Shown in pieces: positions 1-8,313 of a DNA stretch of 20,436 nucleotides; positions within the stretch are counted from its first letter, which is position 1, and every line of letters begins with the position of its first letter. Source of the DNA: Silene noctiflora (taxonomy: Eukaryota; Streptophyta; Magnoliopsida; Caryophyllales; Caryophyllaceae); contig VHZZ01003312.1 of assembly GCA_009801015.1 (NCBI GenBank), positions 13,113-33,548 of the forward strand. The letters run 5' to 3'. A model generated the notes under the pieces. The model was not told the DNA's origin, searched no databases, and was given only the letters and a program-made list of their open reading frames with translations. The position numbers were made by a program, and so were the translations under genes.

Positions 1-671
1 ACTTTTGTTATTCTTTTGTCATTTCCATTATTTGTTAGTATGTTCACGTTTATTACATCATTTCTCATTAGTTTAGTTTTCATTATGCAAGAATAATTCA
101 TTTTGTCTAGGGAATAGGGGAGCCATACATTAGCAACCATTTATCATGTTAGATTAATATGTTTTAATTTTGCATATATGTTTCTACACTTGCTTGCTTT
201 ATAATGTCAGACTTTGATTATTGGCCACAATCCTAGATTAAATTTGTTAATGCATTCTGTAAGTCGAGAGGCACGGATATTTACTAGACTAAGCATGTTA
301 TAGTAGATCGATCTAACCATAGCGAGAGTTCGTTAGAACTCGATCTAAGGCTTGACAATGATATCGAGAGGTGGTTGTCTCTAGACTTAGACATTTATCT
401 TTATTTGCATTTCTAATTTAATATTAAACATTTTGCATTTTGCTATGCATGTGTGACCCAAAACCCCTAGCCTCCTTTATTATTATTGTTTTCATCATTT
501 TATTTACAAATTTTTACCAATCAAACCAATCAACCAATCAAACCGACCTAGATAGAATTCACTCCATGACAACTTGTTTAGCAACTCCCGTCTCCTTGTG
601 TTCGACCCCTATTACTACATTTATGTGCTACTAGGGTATTTATATTTGATTAGGTGTGCGACCGCCTATCA
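1..671 (+). repeat. Probable 3' part of a degenerate LTR (left edge outside the window)
   Basis: No credible coding region is present. The composition and layout resemble the 3' part of a long plant LTR: an AT-rich body, a repeated GAGAG-type segment around 265-385, and a closing segment around 590-671 (TTCGACCCC, then TACTACA, then a GTGCGACCGCCTATCA end). Plant Ty3 LTRs often end this way just before the primer-binding site. The expected PBS does not follow 671; LINE sequence starts there instead. I infer that the LINE interrupts or replaced the internal part of the element. The second LTR, if any, lies outside the window, so identity rests on resemblance only. A diverged copia LTR is an alternative. 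Confidence 0.4.
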
Positions 672-689
672 ACAGGTTAAAATAATTTG

Positions 690-1158
690 GCTGACAGATA
701 ACAGTTATGGAAAAGCATTAGAAAGTATCATAGTAGTATTGTTGATTCTTGGATTTTATGTGGAGATTTTAATGCAATGAAGCATCAAAAGGAAAGAATT
801 GGGGGGAAATGATCCTGCTAATGCAGAGATAAGGCCAATGGCTCAAGTCATTCATGACTGTTATCTTGATGATCTCACTGTCGGAGAAACATATTTCACC
901 TGGGCTAATAAGCATGAGATTGATTTCATGGTTTATAGTAGGATTGACAGGATTTTCATAAATGAGGAGTGGCTTGATGTTTTCCCTGATAGCTATGTTC
1001 ATTTTCTACCTGAGGGGTTATTTGATCATTGCCCCAGTTTGATCCATTTTGAGGAGGAAAGACAGAGAAAGGGAGCCTGTTTTAAATATTATAATATGTG
1101 GTCTTTAGCTCCTGAGTATGGTGAAATAGTCGGGCAAGGGTGGCAAAGACAGTTTTAA
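690..1158 (+). pseudogene. LINE endonuclease (APE-type) C-terminal part, broken
   Basis: This is the second half of an exonuclease-endonuclease-phosphatase domain, which in LINEs nicks the target DNA to prime reverse transcription. Visible motifs are CGDFNAM (759-779), SRIDRIFINEEW (about 937-972) and the catalytic-histidine segment FDHCPS (about 1021-1038). The reading frame changes at the G6 run 801-806, which looks like a homopolymer slip, and a TAA stop lies at 1156-1158. The N-terminal half, including the first catalytic asparagine and glutamate, is absent. The coding frame continues past the stop into the linker before the reverse transcriptase. Confidence 0.8.
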
Positions 1159-1797
1159 GGCACACCTATGTTTCAAATTGTAAGTAAGCTAAAAGGGTTG
1201 AAACAAGGATTGAAAAAACTTAATAGGGAGCGGTTTGGGGATATTGAAAATCTAACTCATGTGACTGAAATTTTTTTGAGTCATTATCAAACCCTGTTAA
1301 TTTCTGATCCTATGAATGCTGAATGGTGTAAGAATGCTAGAGACTGTGCTAATGAGCTAAAGGATTTAAGAGCAGCTAGGGATTTATTTTTGAGATAGAA
1401 AGCCAAGTGTGACTGGATGCATTATGGGGATGCCAATACAACTTTTTTTCATGCTAAAATTAAACAGAGAAGAGCAAGAAATAGAGTGTTTAAAATTCGA
1501 GACATGAATAATAGATTATGTACTAACACTGAGGAAATCCAGCAGGCCTTTGAAAATTATTATATATCCTTGCTGGGAACCTCTAAAACTGTTAAGCCTT
1601 TGCACAGAGGTGTTGTGTAGGCAGGGAAATGTCTGACACAAGATCACATTAATATTTTGAATGCCACTGTCACAATGGAGGAAGTAAAGGATGCCATGTT
1701 TGATATTTCTGGAACTAAAGCTCTTAGCCCTGATGGTTTCAGTAATCAATTTTATAAGGATAATTAGAGTTTGGTTGGGGATGATGTTGTCAAACGT
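1159..1797 (+). pseudogene. LINE ORF2 linker between endonuclease and RT, broken
   Basis: This region continues the same frame as the upstream endonuclease. It has the charged, helical linker typical of plant LINE ORF2, with the hallmark segment HYGDANTTFFHAKIKQRR at about 1420-1473. An SPDGF segment, which introduces the reverse transcriptase palm, is at about 1726-1740. In-frame stops are TAG 1396-1398, TAG 1618-1620 and TAG 1765-1767. No frame change is needed across this segment, only stop codons. It has no independent start and is part of the one dead ORF2. Confidence 0.78.
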
Positions 1798-2640
1798 GTG
1801 TTTCATTCTGGTTTGCTCCTAAAGCAGTGTAATAATACCATTATTACACTAATTCCAAAGACTGAGCTTCCTGAAACTGTTTTGCAATTTAGACCAATAG
1901 GATGTTGTAACACAATTTACAAATGCTTGTCTAAAGTGATTTGTACCAGAAAACGTAGGATTCTCCCAGATATCATTAGCCCTTCACAAAGTACCTTCAT
2001 CAAAGGGAGAGACATTGTTGGAAATATTTTAATTTGTCAAGATTTAATCAAGTTATATAAGAGGAAAAGCTGCTCTTATAGGGTTATAATGAAACTTGAC
2101 CTACAAAAAGCCTATGATTCAATTGAATGGAGTTTTCTTCAAGATATGCTCATTGCCCTGGGGTTTCCTTAACAGATCTTCAAACTAATTATGTAGTGTG
2201 TGACTACTTTTTCTTATTCCGTCTCTTTGAATGGTGAAATGTTCAGCTTCTTTAAGGGACAAAGGGGTCTTAGACAGGGGGATCCACTGTCACCTTTGCT
2301 GTTCACAATTTGTCTTAAATAGGATTCTAGCAGTTGTTCAAAAACACAAGAAATTCTCTTATCATCCTCTTTGTCAAAGGATTCAGCTGGCACATTTGTG
2401 CTTTGCAGATGACCTTATCATGTTCTTCAAATGGGACAAAGCTTCTATTGATCTCATGCTTCAATCCTTTGAGTATTTTTCTCAGGCTTCTGGACTGGTA
2501 ATGAATAAAAGTCCTATATTTATTTTAATGGTACTGAGGAAGGTATTATCAAAGCTGTTGAGCAGTCCATGGGTATGCAAAGAGGGACTGTGCCTTTCAA
2601 GTATTTGAGAGTTAATATATCTCCTAAAAGGCACTCAATC
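1798..2640 (+). pseudogene. LINE reverse transcriptase domain, broken
   Basis: The reverse transcriptase copies the LINE RNA at the nicked target. Recognisable blocks, in order, are TLIPK (about 1846-1860), FRPIGCCNTIYK (about 1888-1923), KGRDI and MKLDLQKAYDSIEW (about 2089-2130, containing the first catalytic aspartate), RQGDPLSPLLFTI (about 2272-2310) and the catalytic FADD box at 2402-2413. The frame is broken by TAA 2170-2172 and TAG 2194-2196. A frame change falls at about 2308-2330, just after the QGDPLSP block, and a second at about 2505-2525 restores the first frame. The catalytic residues themselves are intact. LINE plant RTs often carry FADD in place of YADD. Confidence 0.9.
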
Positions 2641-3681
2641 ATGGACTATAATTGCTTGGTTGATAAGGTGGTTTCCAGAATAAGGGGGTTAGGTGCTAGG
2701 AAGTTATCTTATGTTTGGAGAATTGGTTTAATTAAATATGTGGTTAGTAATTTGCATAGTTATTGGGCAAGGATTTTCATTCTACCCAAAACTATGATTT
2801 CTAAAATTGAAAGCATATGTAGATCCTTCCTTTGGCATGGCAGTGCCCACAAAGATAGCCCTTCTTTAGTGTCTTGGGAGAAGATTTGCAGACCAATGAA
2901 GCAACGGGGGCTTGGATTCAGAGACTTGCATGCTTAGAGCATTACATCTATATGGAAATGTGTGTGGTGGATAGCAAACAAGGCTGATCATCTTTGGGTT
3001 AGGTGGGTTCATGTTGTTTACATCAAGTCTACAGTATGGACTGACTATGAGCCTAATATTAATTCTAGATGGACATAGAGAAAGATCTTCTAGGTTAAAA
3101 ATATTTTCAAAAGCAAGCTGATTAATATAAATGTTCTTTATGTTATACACACTGGATATCTCTAGCTAAAACCTGATGTTGAACAGGTGCAGTGGTTCCC
3201 CCTAATACTTAACAAATGGATTCAACCAAAGCACTCATTTATTTGTTGGTTAATGGTTCAGCAACGTTTACTCACTCAGGACAGATTGGTTAGAATGAGT
3301 ATTGTGCAGTCTAATGTCTGTTTTCTGTGTGGGATGCATGAGGAGACTTATGCTCATTTGTTCTTTGACTGCATCTACATCAACAAATGTTTACAGTTGG
3401 TGAATCAGTGGTGCAATATTTGCATTCCTGTGCAGGATTGTATCACTTGGTGGGTGAAATGGAGAATGCAATCTGCTTGTAAGAAGAATATCATTGGCAT
3501 GCTGCTTGCTAATTTGATATAACAGATTTGGTATTATAGAAATGTATGAAGAGTGGATGGTTTTGTGCAGAGGCCTGAAAGTTTGGTCAAACAACTCCAG
3601 TCTAATGTTAGATTGCGATTATCTCAAATTGAACTTAAGTGTCGAAATGATAGGGTGATTGAATGGCCATTAGAACTATAA
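2641..3681 (+). pseudogene. LINE ORF2 C-terminal region with zf-RVT domain, broken
   Basis: The RT thumb/connection segment is followed by a zf-RVT domain: HSFICWLMVQQRLLTQDRL and then C-x2-C (CFLCG) followed by H and C residues (HLFFDC), at about 3232-3375. This is the zinc-binding module standard at the C-terminus of plant LINE ORF2. Stops in the same frame are TAG 2935-2937, TAG 3076-3078, TAG 3091-3093, TAG 3163-3165, TAA 3520-3522 and TGA 3547-3549. The natural terminator is probably TAA 3679-3681, because a plausible tail ending in EWPLEL precedes it and only 3' UTR and the A tail follow. Confidence 0.85.
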
Positions 3682-3753
3682 TTTTTCAAGTATGAAAGAT
3701 TGAATGTAATATTGAAATGAACTATATTGATTAATGAAAGCTTACATTTTCGC

Positions 3754-3768
3754 AAAAAAAAAAAAAAA
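3754..3768 (+). other. A15 tail of the LINE
   Basis: Fifteen consecutive A residues follow TTTCGC and end the LINE 3' UTR. This marks the retroposed 3' end and sets the plus-strand orientation of the element. Confidence 0.85.
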
Positions 3769-4218
3769 GGCAGAACATTCAAATTTTATATGAGCTTTTC
3801 AATTTGAATATTTATCTTTAATTAGTCGTCAACATATATTTAAATATTTTGAAAATAAATACAAAACAATAAAAAGGTCGTGATGATTTATGTAGTTTGT
3901 TGAGGGAAGAGTTGGTGGGGTTTCATTGAGAGGTGGCGGAGGTGATGTTTATTGGGAGACGACTAATGTAATCTTGAAATGAGTAGAGTGAGAATCAAAT
4001 GAGATAGAAATAATGTTTATTGGAGATGATGGGGGCAATGGAGGTAGAGTGAGGCGAGAGGTTAAATATTAGGATAAAGCAAGTGACTAAAAATAGCTTA
4101 CACACTTGGGCATATAGGGTAACTAATATGACCACAAGCAAATGGGGGCGATAAGTAATGGGCCGATAAACTTTAATACTAACTAATATATTTGCAAATA
4201 GTTGGCTAAGTAATTACA
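3769..4218. other. AT-rich spacer without recognised gene
   Basis: No ORF of interest occurs on either strand. There is a weak internal similarity between the stretches around 3940 and 4010 (both contain ATGTTTATTGG followed later by AGGTAGAGTGAG-like sequence), too diverged to call. There is no RNA gene or clear transposon end. Confidence 0.5.
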
Positions 4219-4418
4219 ACTTCCTCTATTCCGGTCATTTGTTTACTTTTGCTTTAAAAAGGGACCATTTGCGAGTAGTGATATTGGATGACAAGGGGAC
4301 ATACTTTATATTAGATGATCAAATTACTCATCAAAAGCATTCCCAATATAAAAAGGTAAACAAATTATTGAAATAACAAAAAATGGAAAAGGTAAACACA
4401 TGACCGAGACGAGGAAGT
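4219..4418. mobile_element. Stowaway-like MITE (about 200 bp)
   Basis: The ends form imperfect terminal inverted repeats about 27 bp long. The left end begins ACTTCCTCTATTCCGGTCAT and the right end, read in reverse complement, begins ACTTCCTCGTCTCGGTCAT, both continuing into a TTTAC-type segment. The CTTCCTC/CTCCCTC-type TIR, small size and lack of coding sequence are typical of plant Stowaway (Tc1/mariner-derived) MITEs. A clean TA target duplication is not obvious at the left edge, so the terminal bases may be off by a few. The interior is AT-rich with no ORF. This fits an old non-autonomous copy. Confidence 0.72.
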
Positions 4419-4504
4419 AACGTATTATTATGATGATTATTATTATTTGGGTTACATACGCCGTACGCCTTTATTCGATAGAATTATAATAACATATATA
4501 GTAA

Positions 4505-4739
4505 CTAATAGTCACTTTATTATAACTAGACACAATCCATAAATTTTGAAATCTTCTAACATCGAATTCGAATGTATATTATCTGTATTAACCGACGCAC
4601 TTTAATATTATCCATACCTGACTAATAATTACTTTATCGTAACTGGAGACCGTCCATGAACTTTGAAATTATCTACTATGGAATACGAATTTATATTATT
4701 CATATTACTAATACACTTTGAAATTATACATTGCTGACA
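4505..4739. repeat. Degenerate tandem duplication, period about 117 bp
   Basis: Unit 1 (4505-4621) and unit 2 (4622-4739) align end to end. Shared landmarks are CTAATA..ACTTTAT..TAACT, then CCAT(A/G)AA(T/C)TTTGAAAT, then CGAAT(G/T)TATATTAT, then CACTTT..AATTATAC/ATCCATAC and (C/G)CTGAC. A third copy may begin at about 4736 with GACAAATAAT, but it cannot be followed. By eye the units differ at roughly a quarter of positions, so the duplication is old. There is no coding potential. It lies about 50 bp from the insertion site of the Ty3 element. Confidence 0.7.
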
Positions 4740-4785
4740 AATAATAAAAATACATATTAATTTTACGTCATATAAATTAATATTT

Positions 4786-4790
4786 ATATT
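4786..4790. repeat. Target-site duplication ATATT (left)
   Basis: The five bases immediately outside the left LTR are ATATT and match the five bases immediately outside the right LTR at 14971-14975. A 5-bp duplication is standard for Ty3/gypsy integration. It shows the two LTRs arrived together in one insertion. Confidence 0.88.
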
Positions 4791-5448
4791 TGTTTTGGTA
4801 AAAATTTACCGAGTAGAGTAATTCAATTTGTGAGTGAAAGTGATCAGTACATGGCCTAAGAACTTATCGAATGTAATTTAGGTGAACGACAGATAATGCG
4901 AAAAACAAAAGAGATTGACACGGAGGATTTTGGTGACGCGGAAAACCCGTTGTGGGAATAACCGCGGAGGGAGACGGAATCCCACAAGTATTCACTATAA
5001 TCCAGGTAAAAGCAAGTAATACAACGTAATTGATTGAAAGAGATGTGTTTTTTTTTCAAGTGCTGCTGATCAATGCTTTTTTTTTTTCATGTCCTTCTGA
5101 AGTGCCTCAGTTTTCTTTTTATAGTACCCTTAATTAAGGTTTCAGTCGCAAGCTCCTCGAGATTCCCCGACTATATTCCAGGAACTACTTCCTGAGAAGT
5201 AGGAGTCAGTTATGTTGACTACTCCAACTTTGCTGTTAGCTTCCAGGGGTTGTTACCCAAAAAGTAGGAAGTTGTTGCTTATCCATACTGACTTTGACTT
5301 CCTTCCTTGGATAGGATTTTGTGTGCTTATTTAGCCTTGATCATACGACCCAAGATTTGCCATGTCATCGATCCTCTTTCCATTAGATGCATCCACTCCT
5401 TGTCTTCCACGTGTCTTGCTTCAAAAATTGTAAAATTTTACCCTAAAA
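4791..5448 (-). repeat. Left LTR (3' LTR of the Ty3 element)
   Basis: This LTR aligns along its whole length with 14311-14970. On the element's sense strand it should begin TGTTAGGG, but this copy reads TTTTAGGG, so its terminal dinucleotide has mutated. It ends TACCAAAACA. Each end carries a palindrome: GGTAAAAATTTACC at 4797-4810 and GTAAAATTTTAC at 5430-5441. It contains T-rich tracts (5046-5056, 5077-5087) and a TATA-like box. Confidence 0.92.
5115..5124 (-). promoter_or_regulatory. TATA-like box in the left LTR (element sense)
   Basis: On the minus strand this reads CTATAAAAAG, a good plant TATA box, about 325 bp inside the LTR from its 5' edge. In the 3' LTR this copy would drive transcription outward to the left of the element. 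The same box is conserved in the right LTR, which supports a functional origin. Confidence 0.6.
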
Positions 5449-5465
5449 TTGCCCCCAAATTTCTG
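5449..5465 (-). other. Polypurine tract (PPT) of the Ty3 element
   Basis: Directly next to the left LTR, the element's sense strand reads CAGAAATTTGGGGGCAA, with a short G5 core. The PPT primes plus-strand DNA synthesis and lies just upstream of the 3' LTR, as here. It is short and interrupted by TTT, so its outer limit is approximate. Confidence 0.65.
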
Positions 5466-6322
5466 TATAAGTGGCACTTGGGCGGGAATTTCTGTTCTTT
5501 AAGCCGTAAAAAATAAACTGCTGATTTGACCACTCCTTTCCTCGTGCTTCCAGCTCTCCTACTCTAACCGTCCCACTTCCCCAATCAACCATTAAAATCC
5601 CACTATCCCCTCATAACTCCTTTTATTAAAATTGAATCTCTCCACGCCTCTTCCCCTCTCTAACCACTCTACTCCTTCTCCAAAATCTTCGCCCAAAAAC
5701 CCAGGTATCCTCTTTTCTTTTCTTTGCTTATATTTTCTTGTTTCTACCATGGCTCAAGATAACCCTCAATCATCCTCTGTCGGCTTATTTCCCTCTGCTG
5801 GTAGTATCTCCTCTACTCATGCCTACGACTCCACTTTTGAGACCGACGATCTTGCCTTAATCGGGGAGTGGTTTGGGTTCTCTGAAGATGTTTCGGTGCA
5901 TATACCCCGCCCCGGCGAGAGGACCGACTTCAGGAGGCCGGGATAGACTAGCTTTTACCTTTATCCCTTCTTTTTAGGCCTTCGCCTTCCCTTCCCTAAA
6001 CTGGTTCAAGATTTTCTGCATCTGAATAAATTGGTTGTGTGCCAAGTGGCTTCGTGCGCCTGGTGCACCCTGCTCCCTCTGGCTGCCATGAACGAAGCTT
6101 ATGGCAGTGGGATTGATCTGGGTGATCTGGGTCACTTGTTCACAGTTAGGTCTCTAGGCCACGGCCAAGTGACCTTACGTGTACGAGAGAATGACGAGCA
6201 TTGTATAGTCTTTCCTCCAAAACCGAACGACGCCGATTGGTTTCGCCGCTTCTTTTTTGTGGAAATTAAATCCCTGCCTCCTCCAGTTGACTATTTGTAT
6301 TCGGAGTGGCAGTCTACCTCAG

Positions 6323-6389
6323 GTATCTAGCATACCTGCTTTGGCTTCCTCTTTGCTTTCTTAAGTTTTTTACTTGCTCTTTTGTGCAG
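6323..6389 (+). other. Predicted spliceosomal intron 1 of the antisense gene (67 bp)
   Basis: The 5' site is CAG/GTATCT. The 3' site is TTTTGTGCAG/G, preceded by a pyrimidine-rich run (CTTGCTCTTTTGTGCAG). The intron contains an immediate in-frame stop (TAG at 6328-6330), and the flanking exons are in compatible phase: a split glycine codon joins the two sides. The length is near the lower limit for plant introns. Confidence 0.65.
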
Positions 6390-6521
6390 GTTTGAATCGC
6401 CTTATTTCATCATCCGACGAGGTTTCTTCTCTCACCAAGCTTTTCGAGCTTACTCCTGAACTGAGGTCCTTCGGCCGTCTTCTTGCTCTTTCTAGTGAAG
6501 AGGAGAAGGCTATGTCGTCTG

Positions 6522-6606
6522 GTATGGTCTTTTCCTCTGACTTTAATTCTGCTACCCCGGCTGCCCTTTTTCTGGCTCCTGAAATTACGTTTTCCTTCGG
6601 GCACAG
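6522..6606 (+). other. Predicted spliceosomal intron 2 of the antisense gene (85 bp)
   Basis: The 5' site is TCTG/GTATGG and the 3' site is GGGCACAG/A. The upstream exon frame would otherwise run to a stop at 6614-6616, whereas the downstream exon is open in another frame. Removing these 85 bp (not a multiple of three) brings the two frames into register, which is good evidence for a real intron. Confidence 0.65.
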
Positions 6607-7723
6607 AGTCTGTTAGGCCCAAGGTTACCCTGGAGATCATGGCTCAGTGCAGGAGGAGGGCCGCAGGTGCTGCCCCTTGGCCTGCTTCAAAAAGGAGGGC
6701 TGAGGCTGCTCCAGATGCCGAAGCTGGCTCATCCAAGAGATCGACAACTTCTTCTGAGGCTACTCCCACTGAAGTCACCCCTCTGGAAACTCTGCCCCCA
6801 GTGCGCCGAAATTCCCATACTCCCACTACCGGCTCTACACCCACTACTGCTGCTACCGCTCCTACTGCCCCGGCTGAATTTACTTTGAGGTTCCCAGAGG
6901 GATTTGGTCGTTTGAAGTCCCTGGGGAACTGGTCTTCTGTGGAACGCTTGCTGCTTCTTGGCCCCCGTGCGTCGCTGGAGAAGAGGTTTACCAAAGAAAT
7001 GGCGGACCATGGGGCTGAACATTCTTTTGAGGTTGAACATTCCCCTTTTTTTAATGGTCCTTGTTTGTGCAGTCGCTGCAGTTGTCGCTCTTCCTCCGTT
7101 AGAGGCTTGCTTAAATGGAGGATAGCGTGAGCCTTCTCAAGGAACTGGCTGCTCAACTTAATTTGGAGAAGCGGGGGAAAGCCAAGCTTCAAGGGGAGCT
7201 GGATAGTACTGGTGCCAGCTTGAAGGATACTCGTGGCTGGCTGAAGGATTCTGAGGACCATCTTGCTCAAGATTTGGAGGCTAACAATTCCCTAGCTGCT
7301 GAGATCAAGGTGCTGAAGCAGAAGAAAACTGACCTGTCTAGGACCCTGGCTGACGTTGCCGCCTGTTCTTCTTGGGAAATGAAAATTGCCTGTATCAAGG
7401 AGTTCCAGGAAGGCAAACACCTGTCCTGGGACCTGGAGAAGGAAGAAATGTTATTTGCTGGTGCCTTTCCTGAGAAGGTTGATTTAGGGATCCTGTCTGA
7501 TTTTGAGCTGGATGTTGAGGAGGATGTTGACTTTGATGCCGAGGAGGGGGGCTCGAGGGGGCTCGGATCTGCTTCTGGGAAGGTTCCTGAAGTGAATCAC
7601 ATTGAGGAGCCTGCCTCTGAGGTTCACCCTCCTCCTGAGTCTGAGTCAGGTGCAATTGGCGAGGTGGAGCACGTTGTGCTGGATTTATGTGACTCCTGCC
7701 ACCTCCTATTGTTTTCTTTTTAG

Positions 7724-8236
7724 TCTTTTCTGGGCCCTTTGTTTTGTCGTGCGTGCACTTCGCTGTTGTTGTCCGGCTTTCATTGATTGGAGGCTTTGGG
7801 ATTTAATTGCTCACTCTATGGGAGTTCCTTGCCCACGCTGGTTAGAGGAGACCCGCTTGCGTGAGTGCTAAGTACCCCAGGAGCCTAGTCGTCCGGGTTT
7901 TAGGTACTTAGCCACGAACACACGTTCTCTGTTTAGCGTACGAATTCCACCAGTTTAGTCTTGCAAAAAGTTTTTAGGAAAACAACTTAGAAGAAATGTT
8001 TTTGTTTTTTTGCAAAGGGATAGCTAAAAGAAGTACTTTCAAGTCTAAAAAATACAAATGTCTTAACCTGGGCTAATTTCAAAGAGTTATAAATGAAAGA
8101 TTAAAACTGTCAATTAAATCTGGGCCCTCAAGAATGTTTTAAAGACGGTTAAGGGTGACTTTTTAAAGATAACAAAGTTGTAGGTTAAAGAAGGTAAAAG
8201 CAAAACTTGGTACCTGGCAGAATCGTCTCGGATAGA
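7724..8236. other. Non-coding part of the Ty3 element 3' region
   Basis: This stretch lies between the end of the antisense gene and the end of integrase. Only short shadow ORFs are present. The T-rich stretch right before 7723 could be a further 3' splice site of the antisense gene (TTTTCTTTTTAG at 7712-7723), in which case its coding region extends to the right. No domain is recognisable. Confidence 0.5.
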
Positions 8237-8312
8237 CTGGGTACCTGGTTGCTGACCGTACTAGCCATCTTTCTGGTAGGCTGAGTACCTGGTTGCTGAC
8301 CGTACTAGCCAT
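8237..8312. repeat. 32-bp direct repeat, period 44 bp, at the integrase stop
   Basis: Copies at 8237-8268 and 8281-8312 share 31 of 32 bases (CTG(G/A)GTACCTGGTTGCTGAC continuing to CTAGCCAT). A partial third copy with GGTACCTGG is at 8209-8217. The second copy ends two bases from the integrase terminator, so the repeats form the start of the element's 3' untranslated region. Confidence 0.8.
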
Positions 8313-8313
8313 T

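Larger units (their letters stand above)
672..3768 (+). mobile_element. 5'-truncated, decayed LINE (non-LTR retrotransposon)
   Basis: The element reads on the plus strand from the middle of an endonuclease domain through reverse transcriptase and a C-terminal zf-RVT domain. It then has a natural-looking ORF end at 3679-3681, about 70 bp of 3' UTR and an A15 tail at 3754-3768. ORF1 and the N-terminal half of the endonuclease are missing, as expected for 5' truncation during target-primed reverse transcription. The main reading frame has about 12 in-frame stops and three apparent frame changes, so the copy is dead. No convincing target-site duplication was found between the sequence after the A tail (GGCAGAACATTC) and the 5' junction. 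The 5' limit is approximate, set by the LTR-like end at 671. Confidence 0.88.
5749..7723 (+). pseudogene. Antisense, intron-containing additional ORF of the retrotransposon (transposase_28-like / putative gypsy-type), decayed
   Basis: This gene lies opposite to gag-pol, between integrase and the 3' LTR. A start codon with good context (ACCATGG) is at 5749. Exon 1 runs to 6322 and contains one TAG at 5944-5946; after it comes a segment with LYPFFLGLRLPFPKLVQDFL and LVVCQVASCAWCTLLPLAA, resembling the plant 'putative gypsy type transposon' family. Two introns are supported: 6323-6389 (CAG/GTATCT...TTTTGTGCAG/G) and 6522-6606 (CTG/GTATGG...GGGCACAG/A). Both keep the protein frame when removed. 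Exon 3 holds a Ser/Thr/Pro-rich stretch (about 6720-6880). A further 3' splice-like site (GTGCAG, 7067-7072) is followed by a frame break near 7115. The last part (7115-7450) is heptad-rich coiled coil, then an acidic tail. Its function is unknown. Tat elements are known to carry such extra ORFs, some antisense. Confidence 0.68.

Noticed and set aside
440..780. Two short plus-strand ORFs (64 and 68 residues)
   Set aside because: They cover the LTR-like end and the LINE junction in the wrong frames; no domain and no conservation argument.
3940..4060. Possible degenerate repeat of about 70 bp
   Set aside because: Only short shared words; similarity is too low to separate from chance in G/A-rich sequence.
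6644..7270. 208-residue minus-strand ORF opposite the antisense gene
   Set aside because: It overlaps the better supported plus-strand exons, has low-complexity Ala/Val/Gly composition that mirrors the Ser/Thr/Pro stretch, and shows no domain.
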